33,745 nt of DNA from Bacilli bacterium (GCA_022795155.1 JAAWGF010000019.1:1-33745); one strand, 5' to 3'; positions 1 through 7,535 are shown, counted from the first letter of the stretch. Notes: generated from the letters alone by a model not told the origin. Program-made: numbers and translations.

Positions 1-10
1 ATATTCATAT

Positions 11-67
11 GGAAGACCTCCTTAAATGTTTTATGGTAATTACATTTTAACAAAGGTCTTCCTTTTT
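11..67 (+). terminator. Intrinsic terminator of an upstream gene
   Basis: A perfect 9-bp inverted repeat (11-19 with 54-62) is followed at once by five T. The long loop holds a second, nearly perfect inner stem (22-29 with 42-50, one bulge). It would end a plus-strand transcript entering from the left edge of the window. Confidence 0.8.
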
Positions 68-114
68 GTATACTCATCCCCAAACCATTTTACACTATCA
101 ATATATTATAAAAT

Positions 115-143
115 TTGACAAATGAGGAAGACTATGCTAAAAT
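115..143 (+). promoter_or_regulatory. Sigma-A promoter with extended -10
   Basis: TTGACA at 115-120, a 17-bp spacer and TAAAAT at 138-143, with TG one base upstream of the -10. The predicted start near 150 lies about 20 bases before the ribosome binding site of the gene at 169. Confidence 0.8.
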
Positions 144-168
144 ACACGACATTGAAGGGGGAAAAAGT

Positions 169-666
169 ATGTTAAATAAAAAGGGACTACAAATATTTTT
201 AAGTTTGGCAACTATTAGTACTTTAGCTGGGAGTATTATTTTAACCCATGAGAATTATGCCGTTAAGGATTTAGAAGATATGTGTCCAATATCAAAATTT
301 TATTATGATTCGGGTATGAATCAAAAGGCCTATGAGCATCAATTAAATCATTATAATAAATTATCAGCATCCAATAATCTTGAATATAATTTTGAATATG
401 GACAGGAGCAATATATACCAATTGATGGTTATACCATGAATGAAGATGGTAAAACCTGTTATATAGAGGATGATCCAATCGAAATCAAAACAAATAATGA
501 AGTTATGTATGTAGCACCAATAGGTTATACTTTAAAAGGCGATAAATGTATCAAAACTTCTGATGCGATTTATGAATGTGAAGGAATTCTTGTTAGTGAT
601 AATAATGCTAATGATATTGCACTAATTATTTATGATGAAGGACAAAAAAAATTAGTAAAAATGTAA
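169..666 (+). CDS. Anchored or secreted protein of unknown function
   Basis: No family is recognised. The 165-residue product begins with a basic tip and a hydrophobic stretch (about residues 5-25), so it is probably exported or held by an uncleaved signal anchor; there is no lipobox. The outer part is acidic and contains two similar short units, GYTMNEDGKTC and GYTLKGDKC, resembling the Gly-Tyr...Cys spacing of small disulfide-containing surface repeats. The ATG at 169 is chosen because it has a GGGGG-type ribosome binding site 8 bases upstream and follows the promoter at 115-143; an upstream in-frame TTG at 115 is the -35 box itself. The gene stands alone, with terminators on both sides. 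Confidence 0.75.
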   Translation: MLNKKGLQIFLSLATISTLAGSIILTHENYAVKDLEDMCPISKFYYDSGMNQKAYEHQLNHYNKLSASNNLEYNFEYGQEQYIPIDGYTMNEDGKTCYIEDDPIEIKTNNEVMYVAPIGYTLKGDKCIKTSDAIYECEGILVSDNNANDIALIIYDEGQKKLVKM

Positions 667-710
667 GATATAACTCAATATTATTATAAGACATTATAGT
701 AATTTTTCTA

Positions 711-740
711 AAAGAGCAACAATTAATGTTGCATTTTTAT
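711..740 (+). terminator. Intrinsic terminator
   Basis: GCAACA (716-721) and TGTTGC (727-732) form a 6-bp stem with a 5-base loop, followed by A and five T. It closes the gene at 169-666. Confidence 0.75.
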
Positions 741-756
741 TTTGCTAAAATATATA

Positions 757-785
757 TTGACAAAACAAATTGTCAATGTTAAAAT
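757..785 (+). promoter_or_regulatory. Sigma-A promoter overlapping a dyad
   Basis: TTGACA (757-762), 17-bp spacer, TAAAAT (780-785) with TG at 777-778 one base upstream. The -35 box is also one arm of an inverted repeat: ATTGACA at 756-762 and TGTCAAT at 771-777, so a repressor site could lie between the two hexamers. It drives the phosphodiesterase at 811. Confidence 0.75.
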
Positions 786-810
786 AAACAATACAAAAAG
801 AGGGATAGAT

Positions 811-1656
811 GTGGAGAAAATTAAAATAATTGGTCATAGAGGAAATATAATGGTTTCGACTGAAAATTCAGTCTCAGCTATTCTTGATTGTTCAAGGAAC
901 CCCAATATTGATGGAACAGAGTTTGACATTAGGCCAACTAGTGATGATAAAATAGTTGTTATACATAATGATAGTATACCTAATTTAAATGGGAAGATGA
1001 CTAAAATTTATGATTTAACTTTAGATGAAATAAATCATTTGAAATTTAGAATAAATTTAACGGATCAACTTTTGTTGAAAGGTTTTCATTTGTTAAAAGA
1101 AGATAGATATTATTATAATCGATATTGCGAAATAAGTAGACAAAATTCTAATATAGCTACATTTGATGAAATTATGAAAAACTATAGTCCTAAAAAACAT
1201 ATGTTGATTGAACTAAAGGGCAAAGTTAATGAGTATACGCCTAAAAAACAAGCTATTTTTGAAGATAATATTATTGAAATTTTAAAACAAAATGATTATC
1301 AAAATAGAGATTTAACTTTAGAAAGCTATAATTTTGACGCTCTCTTTAGAATAAAAAATAAATTGCCTGATTTAAAAATTGTTGCGTTAGTTAATAAATT
1401 TGGGAATTTAGAATGTTTAGACATGCCATTCGATGGTGTAAGTCTAGAATATGTTATGCTTAATCATAAAGTTATAAATAAGATAATAGAAAATAAAATG
1501 ATGCTATATACATGGGATTGGAAAAAATCTTTAAAGCATAGTCAAAATATAGATAGAATTTTTTCAGCATTTGAAGAAGAGATAAAATCTGGCGAGTTAC
1601 CATTATATGTTATTAATGATTTTCCAGAAAAGGCCCAACAATATATAAAACTTTAA
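811..1656 (+). CDS. Glycerophosphodiester phosphodiesterase family protein (copy 1)
   Basis: GDPD-family TIM-barrel enzyme, expected to hydrolyse glycerophosphodiesters from deacylated phospholipids to glycerol 3-phosphate and an alcohol. The family residues are visible: His9-Arg10 in GHRGN, Glu37 and Asp39 in the DGTEFDIR block, His52, and Glu134/Lys136 in LIELKG. An insert of about 50 residues (roughly 85-130) separates the metal-site blocks. There is no signal peptide, so the enzyme should be cytoplasmic. The GTG at 811 is chosen because an AGAGGGA site precedes it and an in-frame ATG at 742 lies upstream of the promoter. A close paralogue lies at 4304-5257. Substrate choice cannot be read from the sequence. 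Confidence 0.88.
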   Translation: MEKIKIIGHRGNIMVSTENSVSAILDCSRNPNIDGTEFDIRPTSDDKIVVIHNDSIPNLNGKMTKIYDLTLDEINHLKFRINLTDQLLLKGFHLLKEDRYYYNRYCEISRQNSNIATFDEIMKNYSPKKHMLIELKGKVNEYTPKKQAIFEDNIIEILKQNDYQNRDLTLESYNFDALFRIKNKLPDLKIVALVNKFGNLECLDMPFDGVSLEYVMLNHKVINKIIENKMMLYTWDWKKSLKHSQNIDRIFSAFEEEIKSGELPLYVINDFPEKAQQYIKL

Positions 1657-1694
1657 TTTCTTTTACACTAACACAAAAACGAAATTAATTTAGG

Positions 1695-1720
1695 AAGAAT
1701 AGCAAACTATTCTTTTTATT
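1695..1720 (+). terminator. Intrinsic terminator of phosphodiesterase copy 1
   Basis: An 8-bp stem (1695-1702 with 1707-1714) with a CAAA loop is followed by a T-rich tail. Confidence 0.8.
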
Positions 1721-1747
1721 TTATTAGAAGACATAAGATAATATTTA

Positions 1748-1774
1748 ACAAAAAAATCTAGTTTGTACTAGATT
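1748..1774 (-). terminator. Minus-strand terminator of the lipoprotein gene
   Basis: An 8-bp stem (1755-1762 with 1767-1774) with a 4-base loop. On the minus strand it runs into seven T, as expected for the end of the convergent gene at 1816-2487. Confidence 0.8.
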
Positions 1775-1815
1775 ATTTATTAAAGTATATAATTTTATTT
1801 ATTTAGATGTTTAAT

Positions 1816-2487
1816 TTATTTTTGATAATTTTTGGATATTTCTTTTTCTAAATAGTATTCATCACTTATCACTTTAGTAACTAAACCACTTTTTTTAAAA
1901 AACATATATTTATTATCAATTTCATCAAAATTATCAACAAATTTCATTGAGATACTTTTATCATCATTAATTTTATAAACTTTATATTTATAAGTAATAT
2001 CTCTAACCTTATTATCTGTATATTCATTAATATCAATATTTTTCCAATGACTTTCATAATGATAACCAGTATGATATCCCATAAAGTATTCATATTTTTT
2101 GCTTTTATAATTATATCCATAATCATAACCATAATAGTTCCCATAAATATAATCATTTATAACATATTCTTCTCTTTGGTGTTGGTTACTATTTACTATT
2201 TTTTTTAAATATTCTAAATTATCATTAATAATATAAAAATCATTTTCGCATATTAACGAAACATTCTCAATATCTTCAGAATAATAAGCAGTCCAATCAA
2301 AACCTTTTACTTTTAATTTCTCACTATTGATATATTTTGTTAAATTATTTTTTTCATTATGATATATATGAATGTGTTCATTTTCTATATTACAGTTAGA
2401 TGCTTTCCCACAACCCGTTAGGGTAATTGCCATTCCGCTAGATATTAAAATAGCTAATAATTTTTTATTTACATATGTTTTTTTCAT
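1816..2487 (-). CDS. Lipoprotein of unknown function
   Basis: The 223-residue product starts with a lysine-rich tip, a hydrophobic segment and the lipobox LTGC at about residues 23-26, so it should be cleaved by signal peptidase II and anchored by a lipidated cysteine. The mature part is rich in Tyr, Asn, Asp and Lys, with a run of YGYDYGYNY-like residues near the middle; no domain is recognised. The ATG at 2487 has a GGGGG ribosome binding site and a promoter at 2541-2513. It is monocistronic, convergent with phosphodiesterase copy 1 and divergent from the relA-like gene. The export prediction is firm; the role is unknown. Confidence 0.82.
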   Translation of the reverse strand: MKKTYVNKKLLAILISSGMAITLTGCGKASNCNIENEHIHIYHNEKNNLTKYINSEKLKVKGFDWTAYYSEDIENVSLICENDFYIINDNLEYLKKIVNSNQHQREEYVINDYIYGNYYGYDYGYNYKSKKYEYFMGYHTGYHYESHWKNIDINEYTDNKVRDITYKYKVYKINDDKSISMKFVDNFDEIDNKYMFFKKSGLVTKVISDEYYLEKEISKNYQK

Positions 2488-2512
2488 TGCTATATCCCCC
2501 TTTTTCTTAAAT

Positions 2513-2541
2513 ATATTAATATTAAATTAATCATTTGTCAA
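2513..2541 (-). promoter_or_regulatory. Minus-strand sigma-A promoter
   Basis: Read on the minus strand: TTGACA (2541-2536), 17-bp spacer, TAATAT (2518-2513), about 26 bases before the start codon of the lipoprotein gene. Confidence 0.7.
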
Positions 2542-2574
2542 TATTAAAATATTTAAAATCTTTATAAGAAATAA

Positions 2575-2603
2575 TTGACATTTTATTAAAAAAGATGTAA
2601 TTT
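2575..2603 (+). promoter_or_regulatory. Promoter of the relA-like transcription unit
   Basis: TTGACA at 2575-2580 is perfect. The -10 is less clear: TAATTT (2598-2603) at 17 bp fits the spacing used elsewhere here, while TATAAT at 2603-2608 would need a 22-bp spacer. The -35 lies 33 bases from that of the divergent lipoprotein gene. Confidence 0.6.
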
Positions 2604-2630
2604 ATAATTAATAATTATGAGGTGGGTAAT

Positions 2631-2774
2631 ATGGTTGTTAATAATTTAAATATTTGTTTATCTGAAGCATTATTAAAAAAATTAATAATATATTATCTTT
2701 TTGTGCCAATTAATCATAGAACAGAATTAAAATCTGTTCTTTTTTGCAAATTAAAGGAGGGATATAATGAATAA
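2631..2774 (+). CDS. Small upstream ORF, possible leader peptide (47 aa)
   Basis: An ATG with a good ribosome binding site (GAGGTGGG, about 4 bases upstream) opens a 47-codon frame that is Leu/Ile/Tyr-rich in its middle (residues 8-25) and ends 8 bases inside the relA-like gene, whose ATG is at 2767. A terminator-like hairpin (2718-2745) lies within the frame. Either it is a translated leader controlling readthrough, or the frame is accidental and the hairpin is a plain 5'-UTR attenuator. The peptide matches no family I know. The well-placed ribosome binding site is the main support. Confidence 0.45.
   Translation: MVVNNLNICLSEALLKKLIIYYLFVPINHRTELKSVLFCKLKEGYNE
2718..2745 (+). terminator. 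Attenuator-like terminator upstream of the relA-like gene
   Basis: A perfect 8-bp stem (AGAACAGA at 2718-2725 with TCTGTTCT at 2733-2740), 7-base loop and T tract to 2745. It sits after the promoter and 21 bases before the next ATG, so it is placed to stop transcription before that gene. Confidence 0.7.
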
Positions 2775-4218
2775 TTTGACGATTGAAGATTTATTAAATT
2801 TAGTTCGGGCTTATGAACCAACGAAAATTAATATAGTTGAACAAGCCTATAAATTTGCTGATTTGTTGCATTCAGGACAACTTCGTCAAAGTGGCGAGCC
2901 TTATATAATTCATCCATTAAATGTGGCATGTACATTAGCTGAAATGCATGCCGATATAGATACTATTTGCGCGGGACTTTTGCACGATACATTAGAAGAT
3001 ACTAAAGTAACTAAAGAGGAAATTATCGAAACATTTAATGGAGATGTCGCTACTTTAGTTGATGGTGTCACTAAAATTAGTAAAATAAACTTTTCAACAA
3101 GAGATGATGAGGATCTGGCTAATACTAGAAAAATTATCACAAGTATAACAACCGATGTGAGAATAATTATTATTAAGTTGGCTGATAGACTACACAATAT
3201 GCGAACATTGCAATATAAAAAGAAAGAAAAACAACAAGAGAATGCCTTAGAAACATTAGAGATATTTGTTCCTCTTGCTCACTATATAGGAGCTCATCGC
3301 ATTAAAATGGAATTAGAAGATTTATCACTTCAATATTTACGTCCTGATGCCTACAAAAGTATTGAAGAAAAAAGGTCATTGATAGAGGAGGAAAATACAG
3401 AGTATTTATTTAATATGCGGAATACAATTAATAATATATTAAATGAAAATAGTATTGAAAATTGGATTAAAATTTGTATAAAAAATATATATGGTATTTA
3501 TAAAGACTTAGAAAATGATTATAATCTATCATCTATACATGACTTATTAGCACTAAAAATTGCTGTCGCCAATACCGAAAATTGTTATCGTTCTTTAGGA
3601 TTAATTCATTCCAAATATCATCCTGTTAATGAATTATTTAAAGATTATATTTGTAATCCTAAAAATAATATGTATCAATCATTGCATACGACAGTATTTG
3701 GTGAAGCCAATAAATTAATTCAGCTTCAAATCCGTGATTATGATATGGATCGTGTCGCATCATTTGGATTGGCTACTTATTGGTATATTAACGGTTGTGA
3801 TGCTAGAGAGGTAATGCAAAAAAAATTAACAGAAAAATGTCAATTCTTTAAAACTTTGAGTGAAATAAATTCTGTATTTGCCAACAATCAGGATTTTGTT
3901 AATCAAATAAAATCGGAATTATTTTCAAATCGAATATATGTGTATAACACAGGCGGTATTGCCATTGAATTACCTAAAAATTCTACACCTATCGATTTTG
4001 CTTATAAGCTAAGTACAAACAATGGGAATCATTTAGTTGCTGCAATAGTTAATGATAAATACGTTCCTCTTAATTATTCACTTAGCGATAATGACAGAGT
4101 AGAAATTCAGTGTAATGATTTGAGTAGGCCTACTTCTGAATGGTTAGATGTAGTTCAAACAACAAAAGCAAAAAGGTTGATAAAGGAATATCTAAAAGAA
4201 ATGAAATCCTATTCATGA
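2767..4218 (+). CDS. Truncated long RelA/SpoT homologue, probably hydrolase-only
   Basis: The 483-residue protein reads HD hydrolase (about 20-190), synthetase fold (about 225-345), TGS (about 390-450) and a short helical end. The (p)ppGpp hydrolase site is intact: His49, His73-Asp74, Glu77-Asp78 and Asp140 in LADRLHNM. The synthetase site is eroded against Rel of Streptococcus equisimilis: catalytic Glu323 of the EIQIR motif is Gln319, Arg241 aligns with Cys237 and Lys251 with Asp247, while Asp264 (Asp259 here) and the YQSLHT loop remain. The ZFD/RRM (ACT) regulatory end of the usual ~730-residue proteins is absent. I infer alarmone degradation without synthesis. The gene ends in TGA. AAAGGAGGG precedes the ATG. 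Confidence 0.88.
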   Translation: MNNLTIEDLLNLVRAYEPTKINIVEQAYKFADLLHSGQLRQSGEPYIIHPLNVACTLAEMHADIDTICAGLLHDTLEDTKVTKEEIIETFNGDVATLVDGVTKISKINFSTRDDEDLANTRKIITSITTDVRIIIIKLADRLHNMRTLQYKKKEKQQENALETLEIFVPLAHYIGAHRIKMELEDLSLQYLRPDAYKSIEEKRSLIEEENTEYLFNMRNTINNILNENSIENWIKICIKNIYGIYKDLENDYNLSSIHDLLALKIAVANTENCYRSLGLIHSKYHPVNELFKDYICNPKNNMYQSLHTTVFGEANKLIQLQIRDYDMDRVASFGLATYWYINGCDAREVMQKKLTEKCQFFKTLSEINSVFANNQDFVNQIKSELFSNRIYVYNTGGIAIELPKNSTPIDFAYKLSTNNGNHLVAAIVNDKYVPLNYSLSDNDRVEIQCNDLSRPTSEWLDVVQTTKAKRLIKEYLKEMKSYS

Positions 4219-4246
4219 TATTACTTACATAAATTTATAGTAAGTA

Positions 4247-4275
4247 TTGACAAAACATGTATCAAATATTAGAAT
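4247..4275 (+). promoter_or_regulatory. Sigma-A promoter of phosphodiesterase copy 2
   Basis: TTGACA (4247-4252), 17-bp spacer, TAGAAT (4270-4275). A dyad, TTACTTAC at 4221-4228 and GTAAGTA at 4240-4246, abuts the -35 box and lacks a T tract, so it looks more like an operator than a terminator. The spacer begins like that of copy 1 (TTGACAAAACA). Confidence 0.7.
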
Positions 4276-4303
4276 ATATTACTAATTACGAGGGGGATTT
4301 AAA

Positions 4304-5257
4304 ATGAGTAGTATTAATACAATTGGGCATATAGCTGATCCTAATTATGATATACCTAAAAGTTTAAAAACATTGATATCGGATTTCTATTTTAATACTA
4401 GTAATATTAATAAAGATAACATCAAAATTATTGGACATAGAGGCAATCAGGGTGTTGCAACTGAAAATTCATACAATGCGATTATTGACTGTTCCAACAA
4501 TGTCAATATTGATGGAACCGAATTTGATATTAGACCGACTAAAGATAATAAAACCGTTGTTATGCATAATGAAAACGTTAATGGAACAACTAGTTCAAAA
4601 GGAAGAATTCAAGATTTAACCTTAGAAGAATTAAAAAAATTACGTTTTAAAACCCAAACTGTTGATCAATTTTTACAAAAAATATTTAATATTTTTAATA
4701 GAGATAAATATTTTTATGAACAATATTGCCGTCTTGGTAAACAAAATTCTAAAATAGTGTTATTTTCTAAAATTATGGAATCCTATAGCCCTAATAAACA
4801 TATGCTTATTGAACTTAAAGGGCAAATAGCCGAATATTCAAATTCTAAACAAAGATATTTTGAAGATAACATTGTTGATATTTTGAAACAATATGATTAT
4901 CAAAATAGAGATTTAGCATTAGAAAGTTATAATTTAGATGCCCTTTTTAGAATAAAAGAAAAACTTCCTGATTTAAAAATAATAGCTTTAATTAACAAAA
5001 ATGGCAATTTAAAACCATTAGATATGCCATTTGATGGTGTAAGTTTAGAATATAATTTATTAAATATGACATCCGTAGAAAAAGTCATGAAAAACAATAT
5101 GGTACTATATTCATGGGACGATAAAAGACCTATAGCGCATTATAATACAATAAATGAGATGGTATTTAGATACGGAAATGAAATTGAGTCCGGGGAATTA
5201 CCACTATATGTGATTAATGATTTTCCTGAAAAAGCCCGTCAATATATAAAAAAATAG
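4304..5257 (+). CDS. Glycerophosphodiester phosphodiesterase family protein (copy 2)
   Basis: Paralogue of the gene at 811-1656, with a 40-residue N-terminal extension and 317 residues in all. Catalytic and metal residues of the GDPD family are present: His45-Arg46, Glu73 and Asp75, His88, and Glu170/Lys172. The two proteins share long identical stretches through the barrel and the C-terminus (for example DMPFDGVSLEY and LPLYVINDFPEKA), which points to a local duplication later separated by the lipoprotein and relA-like genes. There is no signal peptide, so it is probably cytoplasmic. AGGGGG precedes the ATG. The extension begins with MSSINTIGHIADPNYDIP and has no recognised domain. Whether the copies differ in substrate is not visible. 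Confidence 0.88.
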   Translation: MSSINTIGHIADPNYDIPKSLKTLISDFYFNTSNINKDNIKIIGHRGNQGVATENSYNAIIDCSNNVNIDGTEFDIRPTKDNKTVVMHNENVNGTTSSKGRIQDLTLEELKKLRFKTQTVDQFLQKIFNIFNRDKYFYEQYCRLGKQNSKIVLFSKIMESYSPNKHMLIELKGQIAEYSNSKQRYFEDNIVDILKQYDYQNRDLALESYNLDALFRIKEKLPDLKIIALINKNGNLKPLDMPFDGVSLEYNLLNMTSVEKVMKNNMVLYSWDDKRPIAHYNTINEMVFRYGNEIESGELPLYVINDFPEKARQYIKK

Positions 5258-5280
5258 TATTGCAAAATACTGTTTTTGTT
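5251..5280 (+). terminator. Intrinsic terminator after phosphodiesterase copy 2
   Basis: The core AGTATT/AATACT (5256-5261, 5266-5271) around a GCAA tetraloop is extended by A-T and G-T pairs and followed by five T. It overlaps the stop codon. I see no convincing promoter for the next gene, so some readthrough is likely. Confidence 0.75.
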
Positions 5281-5313
5281 CTTAACTTAAATAATTTTTA
5301 ATAGAGGTGTTTT

Positions 5314-6489
5314 GTGGAAAATATAAATATAATAAAAAAGCAAATAAAATTAAATAGTAGATTAGCTAAAATAATGAGTAAAAATGGTATTTCAAGACTT
5401 CGATTAACGAGTTTTGGCAATTCAATAGCATCAGGTTACTCTTTTGTACGAACTATTAAACCATTAATATATAGGAATGGTAGTTTAGAGAAAATTTTAA
5501 AAAAATCAGGAATAGTATTAGATATTCATCATTTTGCTCGAAATCAAAATAATAATGATGAAAAATTATTTGAATGGTTACAAACAAATATAAAGGAATC
5601 TGAAATTCATAAAATGAATCTTAAAGACTATGTTGATGGTAAAATTAAAATATCAAGTAATGGATTAACTCAAGAAAATATTGCTAATTGGTATTCTACT
5701 AATTTAAAAGATGATTTGGGGTTGCAAGATTTAATTTTAGATAATGACGTTGGATTAGCGAATCTTGTCATTTATAATGGTTGCACAGGCTCCTTTTTAG
5801 ATAATGTTTCAAGGAATGGTAAATTAAGTCATAAGTTAACTTATGGAATAAAAATGGATTTAATTTCCCTAGAAGCAACTCTAAAATATATTCAAAATAG
5901 TAATCGAAGATTTAATACAAATACGCAAGTGTTTTTATGTGGGGCTCCTAATTTTTTAGGACTAAATATTTCAGAATTTATCAATGCCAAATTAAGAAAA
6001 ATAGCTAATAAATATGCAAATGTTACTTATGTAGAACCAATTAAATCAAAAATTTTTTATAAAAAATATGTATCCGAATCAACAAATAATGAACAAAAAT
6101 CTTTTCTTAATAAAATTAATTTTTTAGGTTTAGATATTCATTATAATGAAACAGAATATTTAAGATTTATTAATAATATTATTGATACTATAAATAAAAA
6201 CTATTTAATAAATCAGGCGATGATTAATATAGACCGAAATTTTTATAATTTTAGTAGTAATTTAGAATTAAATAAACAACACCTAATAGGCGATAATCTA
6301 TATATCCAAGAATATATAGACGATATTTTATATGAATATAGTAAATTATTGTCAGTTAATCAAAAAAAAGAACTTATATTAAAACTTAAAAAATATATTT
6401 TGGATAGATTACCATCAGATTTTTACTATTTAGGTAAAGCAAATTTTAATAAAGTGGTTACTGATAAATGTAAAAAATTTCATAAGTAA
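5314..6489 (+). CDS. SGNH/GDSL-like hydrolase, divergent
   Basis: The 391-residue protein looks like a remote SGNH hydrolase (esterase or lysophospholipase class). Block I reads LTSFGNSIASGYS with the candidate nucleophile Ser37, where the usual GDS is GNS. A candidate block III is NGCTGS (155-160). The C-terminal acid/base block is LDIHYN with Asp274 and His276, a D-x-H spacing instead of D-x-x-H. The last ~110 residues add an extra helical region. There is no signal peptide. The GTG at 5314 has AGAGGTG just upstream. It follows the second phosphodiesterase, which fits phospholipid turnover, but the function is inferred from weak motifs. Confidence 0.6.
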   Translation: MENINIIKKQIKLNSRLAKIMSKNGISRLRLTSFGNSIASGYSFVRTIKPLIYRNGSLEKILKKSGIVLDIHHFARNQNNNDEKLFEWLQTNIKESEIHKMNLKDYVDGKIKISSNGLTQENIANWYSTNLKDDLGLQDLILDNDVGLANLVIYNGCTGSFLDNVSRNGKLSHKLTYGIKMDLISLEATLKYIQNSNRRFNTNTQVFLCGAPNFLGLNISEFINAKLRKIANKYANVTYVEPIKSKIFYKKYVSESTNNEQKSFLNKINFLGLDIHYNETEYLRFINNIIDTINKNYLINQAMINIDRNFYNFSSNLELNKQHLIGDNLYIQEYIDDILYEYSKLLSVNQKKELILKLKKYILDRLPSDFYYLGKANFNKVVTDKCKKFHK

Positions 6490-6510
6490 ATTTAATTGCG
6501 AGGAAATATA

Positions 6511-7023
6511 ATGAAATATAGATTAGAATTAATAAATAAAAATATGGGTGAAGATGTTTATTTAATGTATCAAGATATTCCGAGTGAAGAACTTGGAAGT
6601 ACCAACAAACTTAAAAATTGTTCTCTAGAACAATTTTATAGAATACTTGAAGAATTTAAAAAAGAAGAAACCATAATTAATCCCACATTAAATACGACAA
6701 CTAATCGCTATATTTTTTATGTCAATAATGAACCACTAGGTGAACTTGGTATTAGAACAACTTTAAATGAAAAATGGTTAAATAAGGGTAGTCAAATATT
6801 TTATAAGATTAGATTAAGTAAAAGGAATCAAGGCTATGGTACAAAAATGCTTGAATTGGCTCTTGAAGAATGCAAAAAATTAGGCATGAAAAAAGTTAGA
6901 ATAAATTGTGATGATTCTAACATAGCTTCGAAACGAATTATAGAAAAAAATGGCGGTAAGATAGATATTAAAAGTTATAAAACCTTAGTAGGATTTAGTA
7001 GTAGTTACATAATTAATATATAA
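6511..7023 (+). CDS. GNAT-family N-acetyltransferase
   Basis: The 170-residue protein has the acetyl-CoA pyrophosphate loop of GNAT enzymes, RNQGYGT (105-111; Q-x-x-G-x-G/A pattern), followed by a helix and the typical DDSNIASKRIIEKNGG segment (motif B). It should move an acetyl group from acetyl-CoA to an amine; the substrate is not apparent. The ATG at 6511 follows GAGGA; an upstream TTG at 6496 has no site. It lies 21 bases after the SGNH-like gene with no terminator between, so the two are probably cotranscribed. It is convergent with the Nudix gene, only one base separating the stops. Confidence 0.82.
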   Translation: MKYRLELINKNMGEDVYLMYQDIPSEELGSTNKLKNCSLEQFYRILEEFKKEETIINPTLNTTTNRYIFYVNNEPLGELGIRTTLNEKWLNKGSQIFYKIRLSKRNQGYGTKMLELALEECKKLGMKKVRINCDDSNIASKRIIEKNGGKIDIKSYKTLVGFSSSYIINI

Positions 7024-7024
7024 A

Positions 7025-7513
7025 TTATTTCTCTTTATTTAAGAATTCTAAACAATCTTGAAACATCATATAATGACCTTTATTAAATAATTGATTTTGA
7101 TAAAGTTTTTTTATTTCATCGGATGTAGCCCATTTGATATCACTAACCTCATCTTCTTGAATCTTAATATTCTGAATATCTATATTTGCTTTTAAATAAT
7201 ATAAGTCACAAAAAGAGTTTTTACCACTAGCTTGTTTAAAAAGAATTGGTTTGTTTATTGATATTCCAAGCTCTTCTTTAACTTCAGTTATAATTCCTTC
7301 AATTGAAGAGTCACCACTTTTTGGATGCCCACCAGTAGTTGCCCATAGTCCGCCTTTATCAATAGTTCTTTTTTGAATTAAAAATTCGTTTTTATTATTT
7401 TGGATAAAAATAACTACCATTAATATAAATTTATTTTCTGGAATTTTATCATTTTTCAAAATTTTTTCGCCTGTCAATATTCGATTATTATCATATAAAT
7501 CACGGTATTCCAT
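7025..7513 (-). CDS. Nudix hydrolase
   Basis: The 162-residue protein carries the Nudix box from about residue 77: GHPKSGD followed by TEVKEELGI. The metal-binding glutamates of the REUXEE part are kept, while the first Glu of the box is Asp and the Arg is Thr. The preceding GLWATTGGH resembles the isopentenyl-diphosphate isomerase/YfcD-type Nudix group, so a nucleoside or other diphosphate substrate is possible. The ATG at 7513 has a GAAGGAAGTGG ribosome binding site. Its 3' end nearly touches that of the GNAT gene and no clear terminator separates them. Confidence 0.85.
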   Translation of the reverse strand: MEYRDLYDNNRILTGEKILKNDKIPENKFILMVVIFIQNNKNEFLIQKRTIDKGGLWATTGGHPKSGDSSIEGIITEVKEELGISINKPILFKQASGKNSFCDLYYLKANIDIQNIKIQEDEVSDIKWATSDEIKKLYQNQLFNKGHYMMFQDCLEFLNKEK

Positions 7514-7535
7514 TTTACCACTTCCTTCATTATTA

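Noticed and set aside
115..168. Upstream TTG start extending the first gene
   Set aside because: The TTG is the -35 box and the extension lies before the predicted transcription start.
742..810. Upstream ATG start for phosphodiesterase copy 1
   Set aside because: It precedes the promoter, has no ribosome binding site and the added residues are not GDPD-like.
1944..2156. Minus-strand frame of 70 codons inside the lipoprotein gene
   Set aside because: It is an out-of-frame shadow of the gene at 1816-2487, rich in Ile and Met from AT-rich DNA, without a ribosome binding site.
5276..5304. Promoter TTGTTC-17-TAATAG for the SGNH-like gene at 5314
   Set aside because: It would start transcription a few bases before the GTG and lose the ribosome binding site; readthrough from the upstream gene is more likely.
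7009..7030. AT-only hairpin between the GNAT and Nudix genes as a terminator
   Set aside because: The stem has no G-C pair and the T tract is interrupted, so it is not distinguishable from AT-rich background.
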